A DNA stretch of 64,000 bases from positions 42,379,366 through 42,443,365 of the forward strand of contig CAIIXF020000001.1 of assembly GCA_903813345.2 (NCBI GenBank). Reading direction: 5' to 3'. The stretch comes from Owenia fusiformis. Its lineage: Eukaryota > Annelida > Polychaeta > Sabellida > Oweniidae. This document shows, piece by piece, positions 26,601 through 35,689 of this stretch; positions within the stretch are counted from its first letter, which is position 1; the number at the start of each line of letters is the position of its first letter. The notes beneath the pieces are model-generated. The model made no database searches, was not told the origin of the DNA, and was given only the letters and a program-made list of their open reading frames with translations. A program made the position numbers and the translations under genes.

Positions 26601-29600
26601 ATGGAAAAAGCAACAGGAAGTCTTGTTGGAAACAGCTGCAAAATCAGGCATGATCGTAGGGGGAGATGGAAGATGTGACAGTATGGGCCACTGTGCCAAG
26701 TATGGCTCATACTCGCTCATCGACATGGTCCGGAATAAAATTGTAGCTCTAGAACTTGTACAGGTACAATGAAAAAGCTGGTGAATCTGTTGATATGCAG
26801 TTTGTGTTTAGCTTGCTTCGTTTACTGTTCAGCTAAAATAATATTTTCATTTTCAGAAAAGTGAAGGGACATCACCATCGAGCTCCCCTTTTGAATTCCA
26901 AGATAGTATACACATTTGTTTCCTATGTCTAATTTTTCAGTCATTTTACTATGTTTAATTTTCAGTTAAGTGCCACTGCAGAGGATATGCAGTTTGTGTC
27001 TAGCTTGCTTCATTTACTGTTCAGCTAAAATAATATTTTCATTTTCAGAAAAGTAAAGGGACATCACCATCGAGCTCCCCCTTTGAATTCCAAGATAGTA
27101 TACACATTTGTTTCCTATGTCTAATTTTTCAGTCATTTTACTATGTTTAATTTTCAGCTAAGTGCCACTGCAGAGGATCTTCTTGAAACAAATTAGAGGT
27201 GTGGAATATTTTGTTCATCACCAGCAATAACACTTAAAAATGCTAAATAGTAGTGGTGTCAGGTTTCAATCGGTTAACTGGTTAACCACCGTGTAAAATT
27301 TTAATCCCTATAAATTCCTGCGCTTACATTGCATAGTAATCTGTTTGTTTTTCAAGTAAGTTTTTTTTACGTAAAACTTGAGGAATGTAAAAAATGAACG
27401 CCAATATAACATTTCTTCTAAAAGATTTTTTTCAACATTCAAGATCTCATTTGAAATCATCATGTTATATTTCCCCCGGTTAACCGACTTCACCGGTAAA
27501 GACACCCAGTTAACTGGTTAATGCTCAAGCAGTTAATTGACAACACTACTAAATAGTCTCCCATACATCCCTTTATAATCTGAGGTAGTTCAATTTTTGG
27601 AATTGAACTTAATCCTCATAATCATTGATTCATGGAAGTTTCTCCCTGTTCATATTTCTTTACCTGATGATTTTCAGAAAAATGAAGTAGCATCCTCCAA
27701 CCACATGGAACTTGAAGGCCTGAAACGGTGCAAAACTTCCCTGGGAATGTCTAAGGTGAAGGCATTTATAACGGACCGGCACATGATGGTGAATAAGTGG
27801 GTTAGGGAGTGCTGGAAGGGTGTCAAACATTACTTTGACATATGGCATGTCTGCAAGTCCCTGAAGAAAAAACTTATGAAATTGGCCAAGAGGGCAAATG
27901 GTACGCTAGTAGGAATTTGGCTGAGAAGCATAATCTCCCACGTCTATTACGTGGGGGCAACATCCAATGGTAGGTGTATATACAACGGATCAAGTAACTT
28001 TTGAACATTGCCTCACTTTTATGAACCAACTATGTACATTTAGATTATTTAGATATCCCCTAAATTGTTTGAAATGAACATTTACAAGTTTTGTAATGGG
28101 AATAATAAAACTGTTCACTTTTTTTAACAGTTGCATATTTCAATAGACTAGATGCGAGTAGAAATAATCTTGATTTACGTCATCAAAAATTCAGTCAAAC
28201 TGATGTCATATTTGGAATCTACATGTAGAATTACATCTAGAAATGTGGTTTTGAAAAGAATTTATCAACTTTGAAAATTTAATTTTCTTTGAAAATGTGA
28301 CTTCTAGGTCGGGGAGATTCCCCATAGAGCCCATGTTGTAAAATCACAAAAAGTGAAATATCTTTTCTTGTGTTGGGCAGATAATATTTTCTTTTACTGG
28401 GCATATTTTAATTTGTATAAATATCAGATACAAAAGGGTAATATGAAAAGTGAGCAACTAAAACTGATGAATATTCAAGTTTAGGGAATTTTGTAATACC
28501 CCACCATGTTATTTCCCCCAACTCAGCCACCTGGTGGCGAAACTTGTAACTACCTACTCGCATCTGAGTAATTGGCTTCAATTCCTTTTTTTATTTATTT
28601 ATATATTTCTTCAATTCCTATCACACATGAACATTTATTTTCTATCTATTTCAGGGGATAAAGAATTGGCCAAGGAAAAATGGGTTGCCATCACCAACCA
28701 TCTAATAGATGTCCACAAGCACAGGGGACATGTCCATTTTAAAGAATGTGACCACCCATTAAACTATGCTAGGACCAAGGATTACTTTACACCAGGTAAT
28801 CAGTAAAAATCTTTTCCATTTCCATCCACAGTCTATGTTGCACCTTTAAATTGGCGTTCTGGTCTTGGATTGTGATATTGGTTCTTGAACGGTGGGGGAA
28901 AGGGGGTATTAGATATTGTTTCTTTTCATGTTAGATCATGGTTTTGAGATATATGGGGTTTGTTTTTCTCATCTGGCATGCACTTAGCGTTTCTTTTTTC
29001 TTGTTGAGTTCCATTGCAACTTTTGCTCCTTTCCCTTTGGCACTTGTGCTTAGATATATATATGTTAGGAGGCATAATACTTTATGATGCAATTGATTAT
29101 CCATCTAAATATAGTTTCATGAAATCAAAAGATCAGCGCATTATCAAGATGTTTGATTTGAAGCAGTCTCAGTATTTTCAATTTTTTTAGGTACTGAAGT
29201 ATATGAAGACCTAACATCTTTGCTTATGAATAGGAAGCTTGTGAAGGATATTTCGAGAGTGTCTCCATGTGGCCAAACAGCATCTTTGGAGGGGTACCAT
29301 GCTTTGGTATGCCACTTCGCCCCAAAAATGTACCACTTTGGCTATGAAGGGATGAAAAGCAGGTAGGCCTAACAATGTTTCTCAAGTGTATACAGTTTGG
29401 CAGAGAAAAGAAATTTCATTAAATTATGTTGTTAACCCTTAAATGGTTAGGGGCAAAGATCTGCCCCCCCCCCTTAATCGTTATTCTCTAACTGTTTAAG
29501 GGTAAACTCTCATTAAAATGAATTTGAAAATTTGATATCTCCTTTCTTGCTGTATTGTTTTGAAACTCATACCCTGGTCTAAGTACTTTCACAAAGGTGA

Positions 29601-30177
29601 GCGGTGGAATTCAATATCTTTAACAGTGTAAAAGTCCAAATATTTTGGAATGTTAAAGTTATATGTATCAATACAATAGCCAGATTTGCCCAAGGTTGTT
29701 TAACTTTTCCACAAATTCTAGAGGGAGTTGATTTTGGACAAGTTTTGCCCTAAATGACATGACAATTGCTCATAATGTTTGAAAAACTGCTACGAGTCTG
29801 CAAATGTTGTATAATTATTTAAATACTAATCATTGGTTAATGCATTATGACTTTTTCAGACTTCAACTTGCTGCAATTCACTACAATGAGAATGCGGGTA
29901 GAGCATATGGAAGGAAGAAAGATGGTACTATCAAACTTAATTTGTTCTACCCAAGGAACAAGGTTCACGAGGCCACTGTGAGAGAAGTCAGATCAAGAAT
30001 GACATTCAGCTAGCATACCTGCTTATGCATCGGGAAGAGGCCAGACTAATAGTGAACTCCTTTAATGGCCCCCGACCACTATCACTGGAGGAACCATTCC
30101 ATGACAAACAGGAAGTGTTTGACCTGCGACAGCCACGGGCAAGGTTTGGAAATGTGGAAGACCCAGAAGGACAATGA
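23366..30177 (+). CDS. THAP-domain / Kolobok-type transposase gene, 11 exons, frameshifted near the 3' end
   Basis: Eleven segments join through GT-AG introns with compatible phases into about 735 codons before a premature stop. Order: THAP zinc finger (residues 1-92, C-x4-C...C-x2-H, ending AVPTI), Pro/Cys-rich linker with CASPTP repeats, acidic tract, a CxxC-CxxC zinc-like region, then the block GGDGRCDSMGHCAKYGSYS, then TDRH, FDIWHVCKSLKKKL, WLRSI and a histidine-rich CDHPL segment. This order is that of Kolobok-superfamily transposases and related THAP proteins in invertebrates and fish. D residues in GDGRCD, TDRH and FDIWH are candidate catalytic acids (inference). Most of the frame is intact across eleven exons, but the last exon shifts frame near 29990-29997: the peptide after it (ending at 30177) clearly continues the family. 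Terminal inverted repeats were not found, so it could be an immobile or host-adopted copy. Confidence 0.85.
23810..23938. mobile_element. Small MITE-like inverted repeat in intron 1
   Basis: GGGGTGGATCTGGGA at the left is mirrored by CCCAGATCTGCCAGT at the right. Inside, a G-run faces a C-run, and 'aaggcccaattatg' and 'ttgggcccaatt' also pair. About 130 bp, non-coding, entirely within the intron. Confidence 0.65.
24062..24236 (+). CDS. Exon 2: end of THAP domain and CASPTP repeat linker
   Basis: The acceptor TTGTAG precedes 24062 and continues phase 2. It encodes PRTLKNDAVPTIKTDT, which supplies the AVPTI(F) motif that closes a THAP domain. Four tandem copies of a Pro-Cys-Ala-x-Pro unit (CAAPA, CASPT, CASPT, CASPS) follow, from near-identical 18-bp DNA repeats. 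The exon ends at a GTAAGT donor in phase 0. Confidence 0.85.
24624..24870 (+). CDS. Exon 3: Thr/Gln-rich linker
   Basis: Acceptor TTTTAG, in frame 0: AHQDALKNALDMTPWSPVAV and on to VNLRNA, then GTAATT. Low-complexity, rich in T, Q and K; no domain recognised. Its place between THAP and catalytic parts and its open frame between good splice sites support it as an exon. Confidence 0.75.
25014..25278 (+). CDS. Exon 4: acidic linker (acceptor position uncertain)
   Basis: The donor (AAAAAG|GTAAAT) and frame are clear: the peptide runs through STQTNTIDESSDEESDDEPM, then a long Asp/Glu tract ending DFEEDHTIKR. The acceptor is less sure. Starting at 25014 (after CCCCAG) fits phase 1 from exon 3. An alternative acceptor at 24996/24997 has better upstream sequence but would need a different exon 3 donor. 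Acidic tracts before the catalytic region are common in this family. Confidence 0.7.
25485..25540 (+). repeat. Short dispersed repeat in intron 4
   Basis: The sequence around 'gactgtatcatgtcccac' and 'gtgggtatgaggtac' matches about 47765-47827 ('gactgtatcatgacccac', 'gtgggtaggtcggtatgaggtac'), including the preceding 'tctttaaaatt.aac'. In both places it contains a short hairpin (CCCAC...GTGGG). Family unknown. Confidence 0.6.
25600..25844 (+). CDS. Exon 5: CxxC zinc-like region
   Basis: Acceptor TTTCAG in phase 2. The peptide contains CFHCKSSETSV and, 30 residues on, LCNTCGKSFLWSSQ: two C-x2-C knuckles followed by the W-S-S-Q motif found in Kolobok-type transposases, then 'IARGNIFLSASILFTG'. 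The exon ends at ACAG|GTACAT in phase 1. The zinc site probably stabilises the fold upstream of the catalytic core (inference). Confidence 0.88.
26229..26327 (+). CDS. Exon 6: transposase N-core
   Basis: Acceptor TTAAAG and donor GTGAGC, phase 1 at both ends. It encodes GSTPTKTLRQLKCWGVQAYS then STFFYHQKNYLH; the 'STF..HQ..YLHP' pattern is characteristic of the family just before the first catalytic block. Confidence 0.85.
26585..26763 (+). CDS. Exon 7: first catalytic block (GDGRCDSxGHxAKYGxYS)
   Basis: Acceptor ATTCAG and donor GTACAA. It encodes the best-conserved motif of the family, VGGDGRCDSMGHCAKYGSYS, followed by LIDMVRNKIVALELVQ. The aspartate in GDGR or RCDS is the likely first catalytic acid (inference). 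Ends in phase 0. Confidence 0.92.
26792..27175 (+). repeat. 192-bp tandem duplication in intron 7
   Basis: Two head-to-tail copies (26792-26983 and 26984-27175) differ at only a few bases. Each has a splice-acceptor-like TTTTCAG followed by AAAAGTGAAG or AAAAGTAAAG, resembling the acceptor and first codons of the true exon 8 (TTTTCAG|AAAAATGAAG). The resemblance fades after about 15 nt. Confidence 0.92.
27251..27548. mobile_element. hAT-type MITE (298 bp) with 8-bp target duplication
   Basis: The termini TAGTGGTGTC and GACAACACTA are inverted and flanked by CTAAATAG on both sides (27243-27250 and 27549-27556), an 8-bp duplication as made by hAT transposases. Subterminal 'ggttaactggttaacc'-type palindromes occur near both ends. 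It sits inside intron 7 of the THAP gene and has no coding capacity. Confidence 0.92.
27678..27969 (+). CDS. Exon 8: TDRH and FDIWH catalytic blocks
   Basis: Acceptor TTTTCAG, phase 0. It encodes KNEVASSNHMELEGLKRC, then 'AFITDRHMMVNKWVRE', 'VKHYFDIWHVCKSLKKKL' and 'WLRSIISHVYYVGATSNG'. The second and third conserved acidic positions (TDRH, FDIWH) lie here. The donor is GTAGGT in phase 1. This is one of the strongest exons for family assignment. Confidence 0.92.
28655..28795 (+). CDS. Exon 9: His-rich segment
   Basis: Acceptor TTTCAG and donor GTAATC, phase 1 to phase 1. It encodes GDKELAKEKWVAITNHLIDV then 'HKHRGHVHFKECDHPLNYAR'. The 'KW.s...H..n.H.h' and 'C.H..l' patterns match the family region after the catalytic blocks. 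Confidence 0.88.
29191..29362 (+). CDS. Exon 10
   Basis: Acceptor TTTTTAG and donor GTAGGC. It encodes EVYEDLTSLLMNRKLVKDIS then 'LEGYHALVCHFAPKMYHFGYEGM'; 'LE.yH.l..hFaPK...F.y.GM' is a family hallmark near the C-terminus. Ends in phase 2. Confidence 0.9.
29431..29506. repeat. Short hairpin repeat in intron 10
   Basis: GTTAACCCTTAAATGGTTAG and CTAACTGTTTAAGGGTAAAC are inverted around a C-run. About 75 bp; possibly a MITE remnant. Confidence 0.55.
29860..30177 (+). pseudogene. Exon 11 with a frameshift
   Basis: Acceptor TTTTTCAG. The frame runs RLQLAALHYNENAGRAYGRK ('R.qLA.lHyNEN..R' is a family motif), then 'LNLFYPRNKVHEATVREVRS' and ends at a stop at 30011-30013. In the next frame, the DNA from about 29992 reads IKNDIQLAYLLMHREEARL and on to a TGA at 30175-30177 without interruption. 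A one-base loss (or two-base gain) between about 29987 and 29997 would explain this. Either the copy is inactivated or the assembly has an error. Confidence 0.85.
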
Positions 30178-30934
30178 ACATTAGACTGTACACAACATTG
30201 TACACAAGTGTTAACAGTGGTGATTGTTCAGGACTTGATTGAATGAATGATTTTACAACATTTCAGACTCGTTTTGTAAGGGAATGGAATGTTACATACA
30301 TTTGACAGAATGGAGTAAAAAGGTAGTAATATGCCATTTCATCAACAAACACAAGTTGATATTCTCAGATATTCTAACTTAAACCAACAGATTTTTTGTG
30401 GGATCATTCCATCATATAGTTCACAGTTACCATTTTTAATAATGGATTTTCATTGGTGTCATTTGCTAGTTGAGTTTATACAAACAATCAATTCTAAGGG
30501 AAAGGAATGTAAGGGAATGGAATGTTACATACAAACAATCAATTCTTCTCTAAAGATCATCTTTATATTTTAACTATCATTCTTCAATTCCAATAAATGA
30601 CTGTTAATGTAGTAAGTCGTGTAAAAAATGGTATTGTCATTCCTTGAACAAATCTGAATAGTTGTGTCTTGGTGACCATGCATGAAGTGGTAAAAATCAT
30701 ATGATATACATTTAAAATGTATGATTGATCGACCCGACTTTTCTCACCTGCATTTTCATTTGTGTGTTATAATCTCCCTAAAAGGTATTCTGAACCCACC
30801 TTTCAGGATTCAGCATTTGTAACAAGCCTGACAAATTCAATTGTCGTTCTTCATTCATGTTAATGGATATAAAAGATTGATTTGGAGGGAACCATCTTCA
30901 GTGTGTGTTCTACTGTACTTCTGGTAATGTTCGC
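30178..30934. other. 3' flank / probable 3' UTR of the THAP-Kolobok gene
   Basis: AT-rich sequence with an AATAAA-type signal at about 30592 (CCAATAAATGACTG). A phrase 'aatggaatgttacatacaa' occurs at 30286 and again near 30517. No inverted terminus matching the 5' flank was found. Confidence 0.45.
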
Positions 30935-31074
30935 TTGCTACTATATTTCGACATTTTTGAGCTTTTTTTTTAATTTCACAGCATTTAATTTTCACAGATT
31001 TGTGACTTCTCACAATTGTATTAATTAAAATTAAAATTCTCCCAAAGCTCAAGAAGCGCGAAATATAGTAGCAA
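30935..31074. mobile_element. Small foldback element (140 bp)
   Basis: TTGCTACTATATTTCGACAT at the left is inverted at the right (GCGCGAAATATAGTAGCAA), with 'tttttgagctttt' against 'aaagctcaag' continuing the stem. It lies between the two convergent genes. Confidence 0.7.
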
Positions 31075-31390
31075 TATTGTGTTACTGAACTAATTAAGTA
31101 AAAAATTAATAAAGAGAAGACAATATTGAATATCTAGGAAATGGTTGTGCTGTCATTATTATTGACCTAGTTATTATATTTTATAGTCCCCTAGAATAGG
31201 GGAATAGGATGTTGTTTGGCCTTGGTAATGATGCCAGTGTTATTTTGGTGGTGAGCTTTTGCTTATAATTAGCATAATCAGCTGATAGAAAATTTCTTAC
31301 CAATAATTCAATTATTCTGTATCAATACATTTCAGGTATAAAGAAAAAATTCATAAATCTGATTCTCTTTTGTAAGTAATAGTGTTTTTT

Positions 31391-31500
31391 GAGGCAGTTC
31401 TCTCTGCCAGTCTTGAAAAAGACTGTGATGTTTTTTAAGGCAGTTGTCTCTGCCAGTCTTGAAAAAGACTGTGTTGATTTAGGCAGTTGTCTCTGCATGT
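31391..31500. repeat. Tandem double-hairpin repeat after the ballast-domain ORF
   Basis: Two and a half copies of a unit of about 50 bp: GGCAG...CTGCC (a 5-bp stem) followed by AGTCTTGAAAAAGACT (a 6-bp stem), then a T-rich spacer. On the minus strand this is the immediate 3' region of the P2X7-like ORF, so it could be part of its transcript end. Confidence 0.7.
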
Positions 31501-31504
31501 CTGT

Positions 31505-32197
31505 TTAGGCATCCCTGAATCCTACGAACTCATATAGCTCCTCAAATTGTTCTGGAGGTGGATGGTGAGCTCTGATGCAACACACTGCACATGATGGAAG
31601 GGGGACCCTGACTTGCGGACCAAGAACACCCCATCCAGCTGAGGCAAGTTGTCTGTAACCAATGTGACGCAAGCGCCTGGACAGTTCTCCGTTGAATGGC
31701 TGGTTGTACTGCTTACGGTAGGTTTTCCAGGCACTTTCCAAAGTCCACCTATTGATGCAGAGTCCATGAAAATTAGGATTTTCTGTTATGCATCCTGGAA
31801 GGGTAGAGCACTCCCCAATATTTACAGACTCCATGTTCAGTTTGGACATCTGGGGAATGTGTTTGCAGCAAATGTTCTCATCAGCTAAGTCCATTGGTTG
31901 GCAGTTGCCACACGAGCACCAGGATTCTAGATCAGATGGATCACCGGGGGGATCATACCGGTCACTAGGCCTAGATCTAGTTGTGGAATTTTGGCCCTCG
32001 GTCTCCAGTTGATTTTTCTTACTTTTTTTCTCAGTAATTTTCTGGGCAGTTCCAGCTTCTGGCTCGAATTGACACATGCTGACGGTGTTTCCCGAGCTGT
32101 ATAGTTCATCTTCAAGCTTGGTTCTTTCAGACAGTGATTCGAAGTCTGAATTTACTTCAGATTCTGAGCTACTTGAACTGGACGAATTATTTCCCAT
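31505..32197 (-). CDS. P2X7-like C-terminal 'ballast' domain protein
   Basis: An intact, intronless frame of 230 residues. Residues 1-90 are Ser/Glu/Lys-rich and probably disordered (it opens MGNNSSSSSSSESEVNSDFE). From residue 91 it reads ESWCSCGNCQPM (W93, C94, C96, C99), CC at 110-111, C130, C136-I-T, C147, then 'RLRHIGYRQLASAGWG' and VPLPSCAVCCIRAHHPPP (C203, C206, C207). This Cys pattern plus RxxxYRQ...W and C-x2-CIR matches the cytoplasmic zinc/GDP-binding ballast domain of vertebrate P2X7 receptors, which in invertebrates occurs in many stand-alone proteins. There is no channel domain or membrane segment, so it is not a P2X receptor. It is convergent with the THAP/Kolobok gene. Function is unknown. 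Confidence 0.85.
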   Translation of the reverse strand: MGNNSSSSSSSESEVNSDFESLSERTKLEDELYSSGNTVSMCQFEPEAGTAQKITEKKSKKNQLETEGQNSTTRSRPSDRYDPPGDPSDLESWCSCGNCQPMDLADENICCKHIPQMSKLNMESVNIGECSTLPGCITENPNFHGLCINRWTLESAWKTYRKQYNQPFNGELSRRLRHIGYRQLASAGWGVLGPQVRVPLPSCAVCCIRAHHPPPEQFEELYEFVGFRDA

Positions 32198-32700
32198 GAT
32201 GGCCAGAATTTAGTAACTGGTAAGGGCAAAATTGCATTGTTCTACAATATTTTCTTATAATACACTCAATAATGCAAAGTTTTGGTAGATGATCATGATA
32301 ATATTATTATTGAGACAAAATATACGTTGAGAAGACTTTATACTTTAGAAATAATTGAGATTTTATTCGCATCTTGACATAGGAAAAATCACTTCCGGGT
32401 ATGAATATTTTCTAATTCTGGATGTTTGAATCAAATTTACGGTTGCAAATCGCAATCTAAATAAAATTGAAATGTAAATAGTCAAAGTTTAAACGATTTC
32501 AACTTGTTTTAATGCGAAATGGTTTTGTTTAGTGGTAGTTTTTGGAGGGTAAGTGAACGTTTTTAACTTGCCCAATAACAATTCGAGTCCCGCCTTTGCA
32601 TACGTCACGTGGTCACGTGTAACAACAAAGTGAGAATTTCACCTACTCAAAACACGTGCTTCGAAATAACAGCAAAACGGGACATATTTTTTCTATTTAA
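32198..32700 (-). promoter_or_regulatory. Upstream region of the ballast ORF with three CACGTG E-boxes
   Basis: Three CACGTG palindromes occur at 32606-32611, 32614-32619 and 32653-32658. The first two are only two bases apart. CACGTG is the site of bHLH factors such as MYC/USF/TFE families. They lie about 410-460 bp upstream of the start codon on the minus strand. A promoter role is inference only. Confidence 0.4.
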
Positions 32701-33928
32701 AGTACGTTGTTGGTTCAACTTTGTTTTCTGTGTTACCCATACAGCATAAACGAATCACTAGAAAGGTATTTACGTGAAAAATAAAGTTTAAACTGACATC
32801 TTTAATGATTCTTAAATGAGAATTTGCGTGAAACCTATTTAATGTCGATATAATGACGCCAATCAAATAGTTATATAATTCTGAGCAGTTCATTTAATAG
32901 GATACTAGATAAGAAGTAAATAAATAAGAAATAATACTTAGAACTGTGGATTACATTGGCCAATAAAATGTGAACTCAATGCAAAACATTGAAAACACAA
33001 TAAGAGTAAATTTAAGTGTTAATGGTAAATCCGTTTCATGATGTTATTCGATAGATAGATGCTTTTATTAATCTCTCGATATATATCAATGTGAATGATA
33101 ACAAAGAAACAATGTAATATAAGTGAATTTTGTTCTGAATCAGTGACTTTAAGTGTTATTGTTAGTGCCTCGATTCTCGTCAAATATGGTGGTCGATAGT
33201 TTTGATTATTGAACATATATGAATGCCAAGATGAACTAAAACGATTTTCCCTGCCAAAACTCACATGATGTCTAAAACTTTTTAAATGCTTTATAGCCAG
33301 AGGTATTTACTAGGATGTTTACTTTGCACAATTATTATTGATTCAGTATTCTAGGTCCTAGAATGTGTTTTCTATCCTCTCCCCTTTTCGATAGAAATGA
33401 CAAGCACAGTTATGGCTTGGATTCATTTTGGGTCACCATAAACCAGGCAATCGACCAATCAAGTAGTAGACGCTTCATCTTTGAGATTTAACTCAGAATT
33501 GTCTAATATCAAACAAAATAGCGCCCTCAAAATTTTCGAATTACGCTGCGAATAATATTATGTCGTGTTAACCAATATCATGGCTTCATATTTCACATCA
33601 AGATAAAGATAGATATGCTGAATGTGCCTACATCAATTAAAACATCACATCGAAGTGTATTATTTGAGAACTAGCCGGTGAAAATTCGAAAAAACGAATG
33701 TTGTAAGCGAGAGACGTAATTATGTCTGTTATCTCTAAAGTTCTGGAGCTTTCCCTCCTCTTGTTTAATATGAAACATCTGTACCAATTTCAAAAAGATT
33801 GGTCCAGTAGTATTGAAATGGCAACTCAACATTGCTACTTCTGGATCACCCTGTATATCATATGATTCCAGTAGATTCTTGTGCTTTCATTAACTAATAA
33901 TGTTTCTCCTTAGGGGGAATGGCCCGTG
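32701..33928. other. Intergenic DNA, no gene seen
   Basis: No coding frame is convincing. A mariner-like end (GGATCACCCTGTA, about 33843-33855) is present without a visible partner. Confidence 0.45.
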
Positions 33929-34428
33929 GCAAAGTCGGTCCTATTCACCTTTCCCCAAAGTCAGCTCATGAATATTATAATTAGCAAATCTGAAATCTCT
34001 GACGTCAGAGTAGGGCAGATTTTTGCGGGAACATCTAAACACATTAGGAGTCAATGTGAATCGTGACGGAAACGGGTTACTTTTATTGTCAAATTATGTT
34101 GAATAGTAATAATATTTATGATAAATGTCATGGAATTGAATTAATTATACTCACGTCTATATCCCCCTTCTTTATATTGTTCTGGGAAATCAAATAAATA
34201 GAGAAATATTAATGTGAAGAGTCCAATGTTTCCTACATACATTTTCAAATTACGCCGACTGTACAAAACCCCATGTTTAGTTCTTGACTGTCAAAATGTC
34301 AACATCTCATGGTAATCTTAAGTTCGTGTAATATTTTCTCATGGGGTGAAGAAGGGGATACGGCTTAACCTTGACTCTATGACTATTCGACTCTCAAATC
34401 TGGGCCAACGGTGCGTTATTATCGCTTA

Positions 34429-35236
34429 CCCTACTATCACACCAAACTAGTTCTCACTACGTTCTCGAAAACGGGCTTCAACTGTGTACGAACGGACTGG
34501 ACGTACTAAGAACCGTTTGGGATCTATTTACAAACTTCATCGAACGTACTCGAACGGGTAGGTCCTCTAGAACTTAGATAATGCTCAAAATGTTCTCGTG
34601 GTCGTCACGTTCTACAATTTGAACGAGTGACAACGTACTAACGACGAGCTGGACGTACTACGAACGGAACCGTCGTACTTCAATCCTACTAGGGACGTTT
34701 TAACAACGAGTTGAACTGTCTGAGGACGTGTTGAGAACGAGGTAGAACTCATTGCAAACGGGTTTAAACTGATTAAGAACGTATTTAACACTGCTTATGA
34801 TCGAGTTAGCAAAAATATAGCTATCACACCAAACAAGTTGCCACTGCGTTCTTCAAAACTGGTTTTAAACTGTGTGCGAACGAAATGAACGTAGCTGCAA
34901 CTTTCTAAGGACTATTTACGAACTTTATGAACGTTCTCAGACGGGAATATGATTTTAGAATTTTGAATCGATTCAAAATTCGATTGCGACCATACCGTTC
35001 TGTTATCAGGTCATGATGACCTTCTAGACTAAGGGACGCGTTCTACGGCGTTGCACACCGTCGTGGTGCGACCTGAACAAACTGCGAACGAGATGGACGT
35101 ATTGAAGACTGTTCAAGAACGAAGAAGCTAATTATTTCAGACATATTTCCCGACCACAACCAGATTGAGCCCGTTTTACGACGTTTTCGTAGGACTAGCA
35201 AGAACGGGTAAGAACGAGTTTGGTGTGATAGGGGGG
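34429..35236. mobile_element. TTA-flanked MITE family, copy 1 (808 bp), nested
   Basis: The ends CCCTACTATCACACCAAAC and GTTTGGTGTGATAGGGGGG are inverted and flanked by TTA (34426-34428, 35237-35239). A 3-bp TTA duplication fits PIF/Harbinger-type insertion. The interior is dense in 'gaacg' and 'acgtact' words and holds an internal repeat of its own left part: 34433-34560 resembles 34820-34947. It is closely similar over its full length to copy 2 at 38903-39718. The minus-strand open frame near its right end is not a gene. Confidence 0.88.
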
Positions 35237-35521
35237 TTACGTTCAGCCAGACATTGTACCACATGACAATGTTACTTTTATGTCTGCCAAAGAATTTGAC
35301 AATAGTTACATGAGTGATGACTAATTTCACTGAACAATGTTAAAGTCGTTCATGTATGCTTTGAGACAATGTACCAGAGTTGCTTGTTTTACCCACGATC
35401 GTCTATTTCAAGAGATTTATCTCTTGAAAAGCCCATGGGCGTTCTTATAAATATCGATCTTTAAGAGAACTATCAGGATATTTTTGGACGTAGACCTACA
35501 AGAGAGAAACTCCGGCAATTC

Positions 35522-35592
35522 AAGCCCGTAGTCAGGATTTACTTTGGGGAGCGGTTTTACTAAGGGGTAACTTTTTGACTACGGGCCTGTAA
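35522..35592. repeat. Short hairpin
   Basis: AAGCCCGTAGTCA and TGACTACGGGCCT are inverted about 40 bp apart. Confidence 0.5.
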
Positions 35593-35689
35593 TTAAGCTT
35601 TGAATTGCAATTAAAATGCAAACTACTACAGTATGATGAATATTAGTTACTTCAATATATAATTTGACCATGAGCAATCGCAAATTATT

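Noticed and set aside
31505-32197. Calling the ballast-domain ORF a P2X receptor
   Set aside because: It has no transmembrane segments or extracellular ATP-binding domain; only the C-terminal cytoplasmic domain signature is present.
35043-35330. 95-codon minus-strand ORF, with a similar 66-codon ORF at 39555-39755
   Set aside because: Both lie at the right end of the two MITE copies and share sequence only because the MITEs do; there is no protein-like conservation beyond that.
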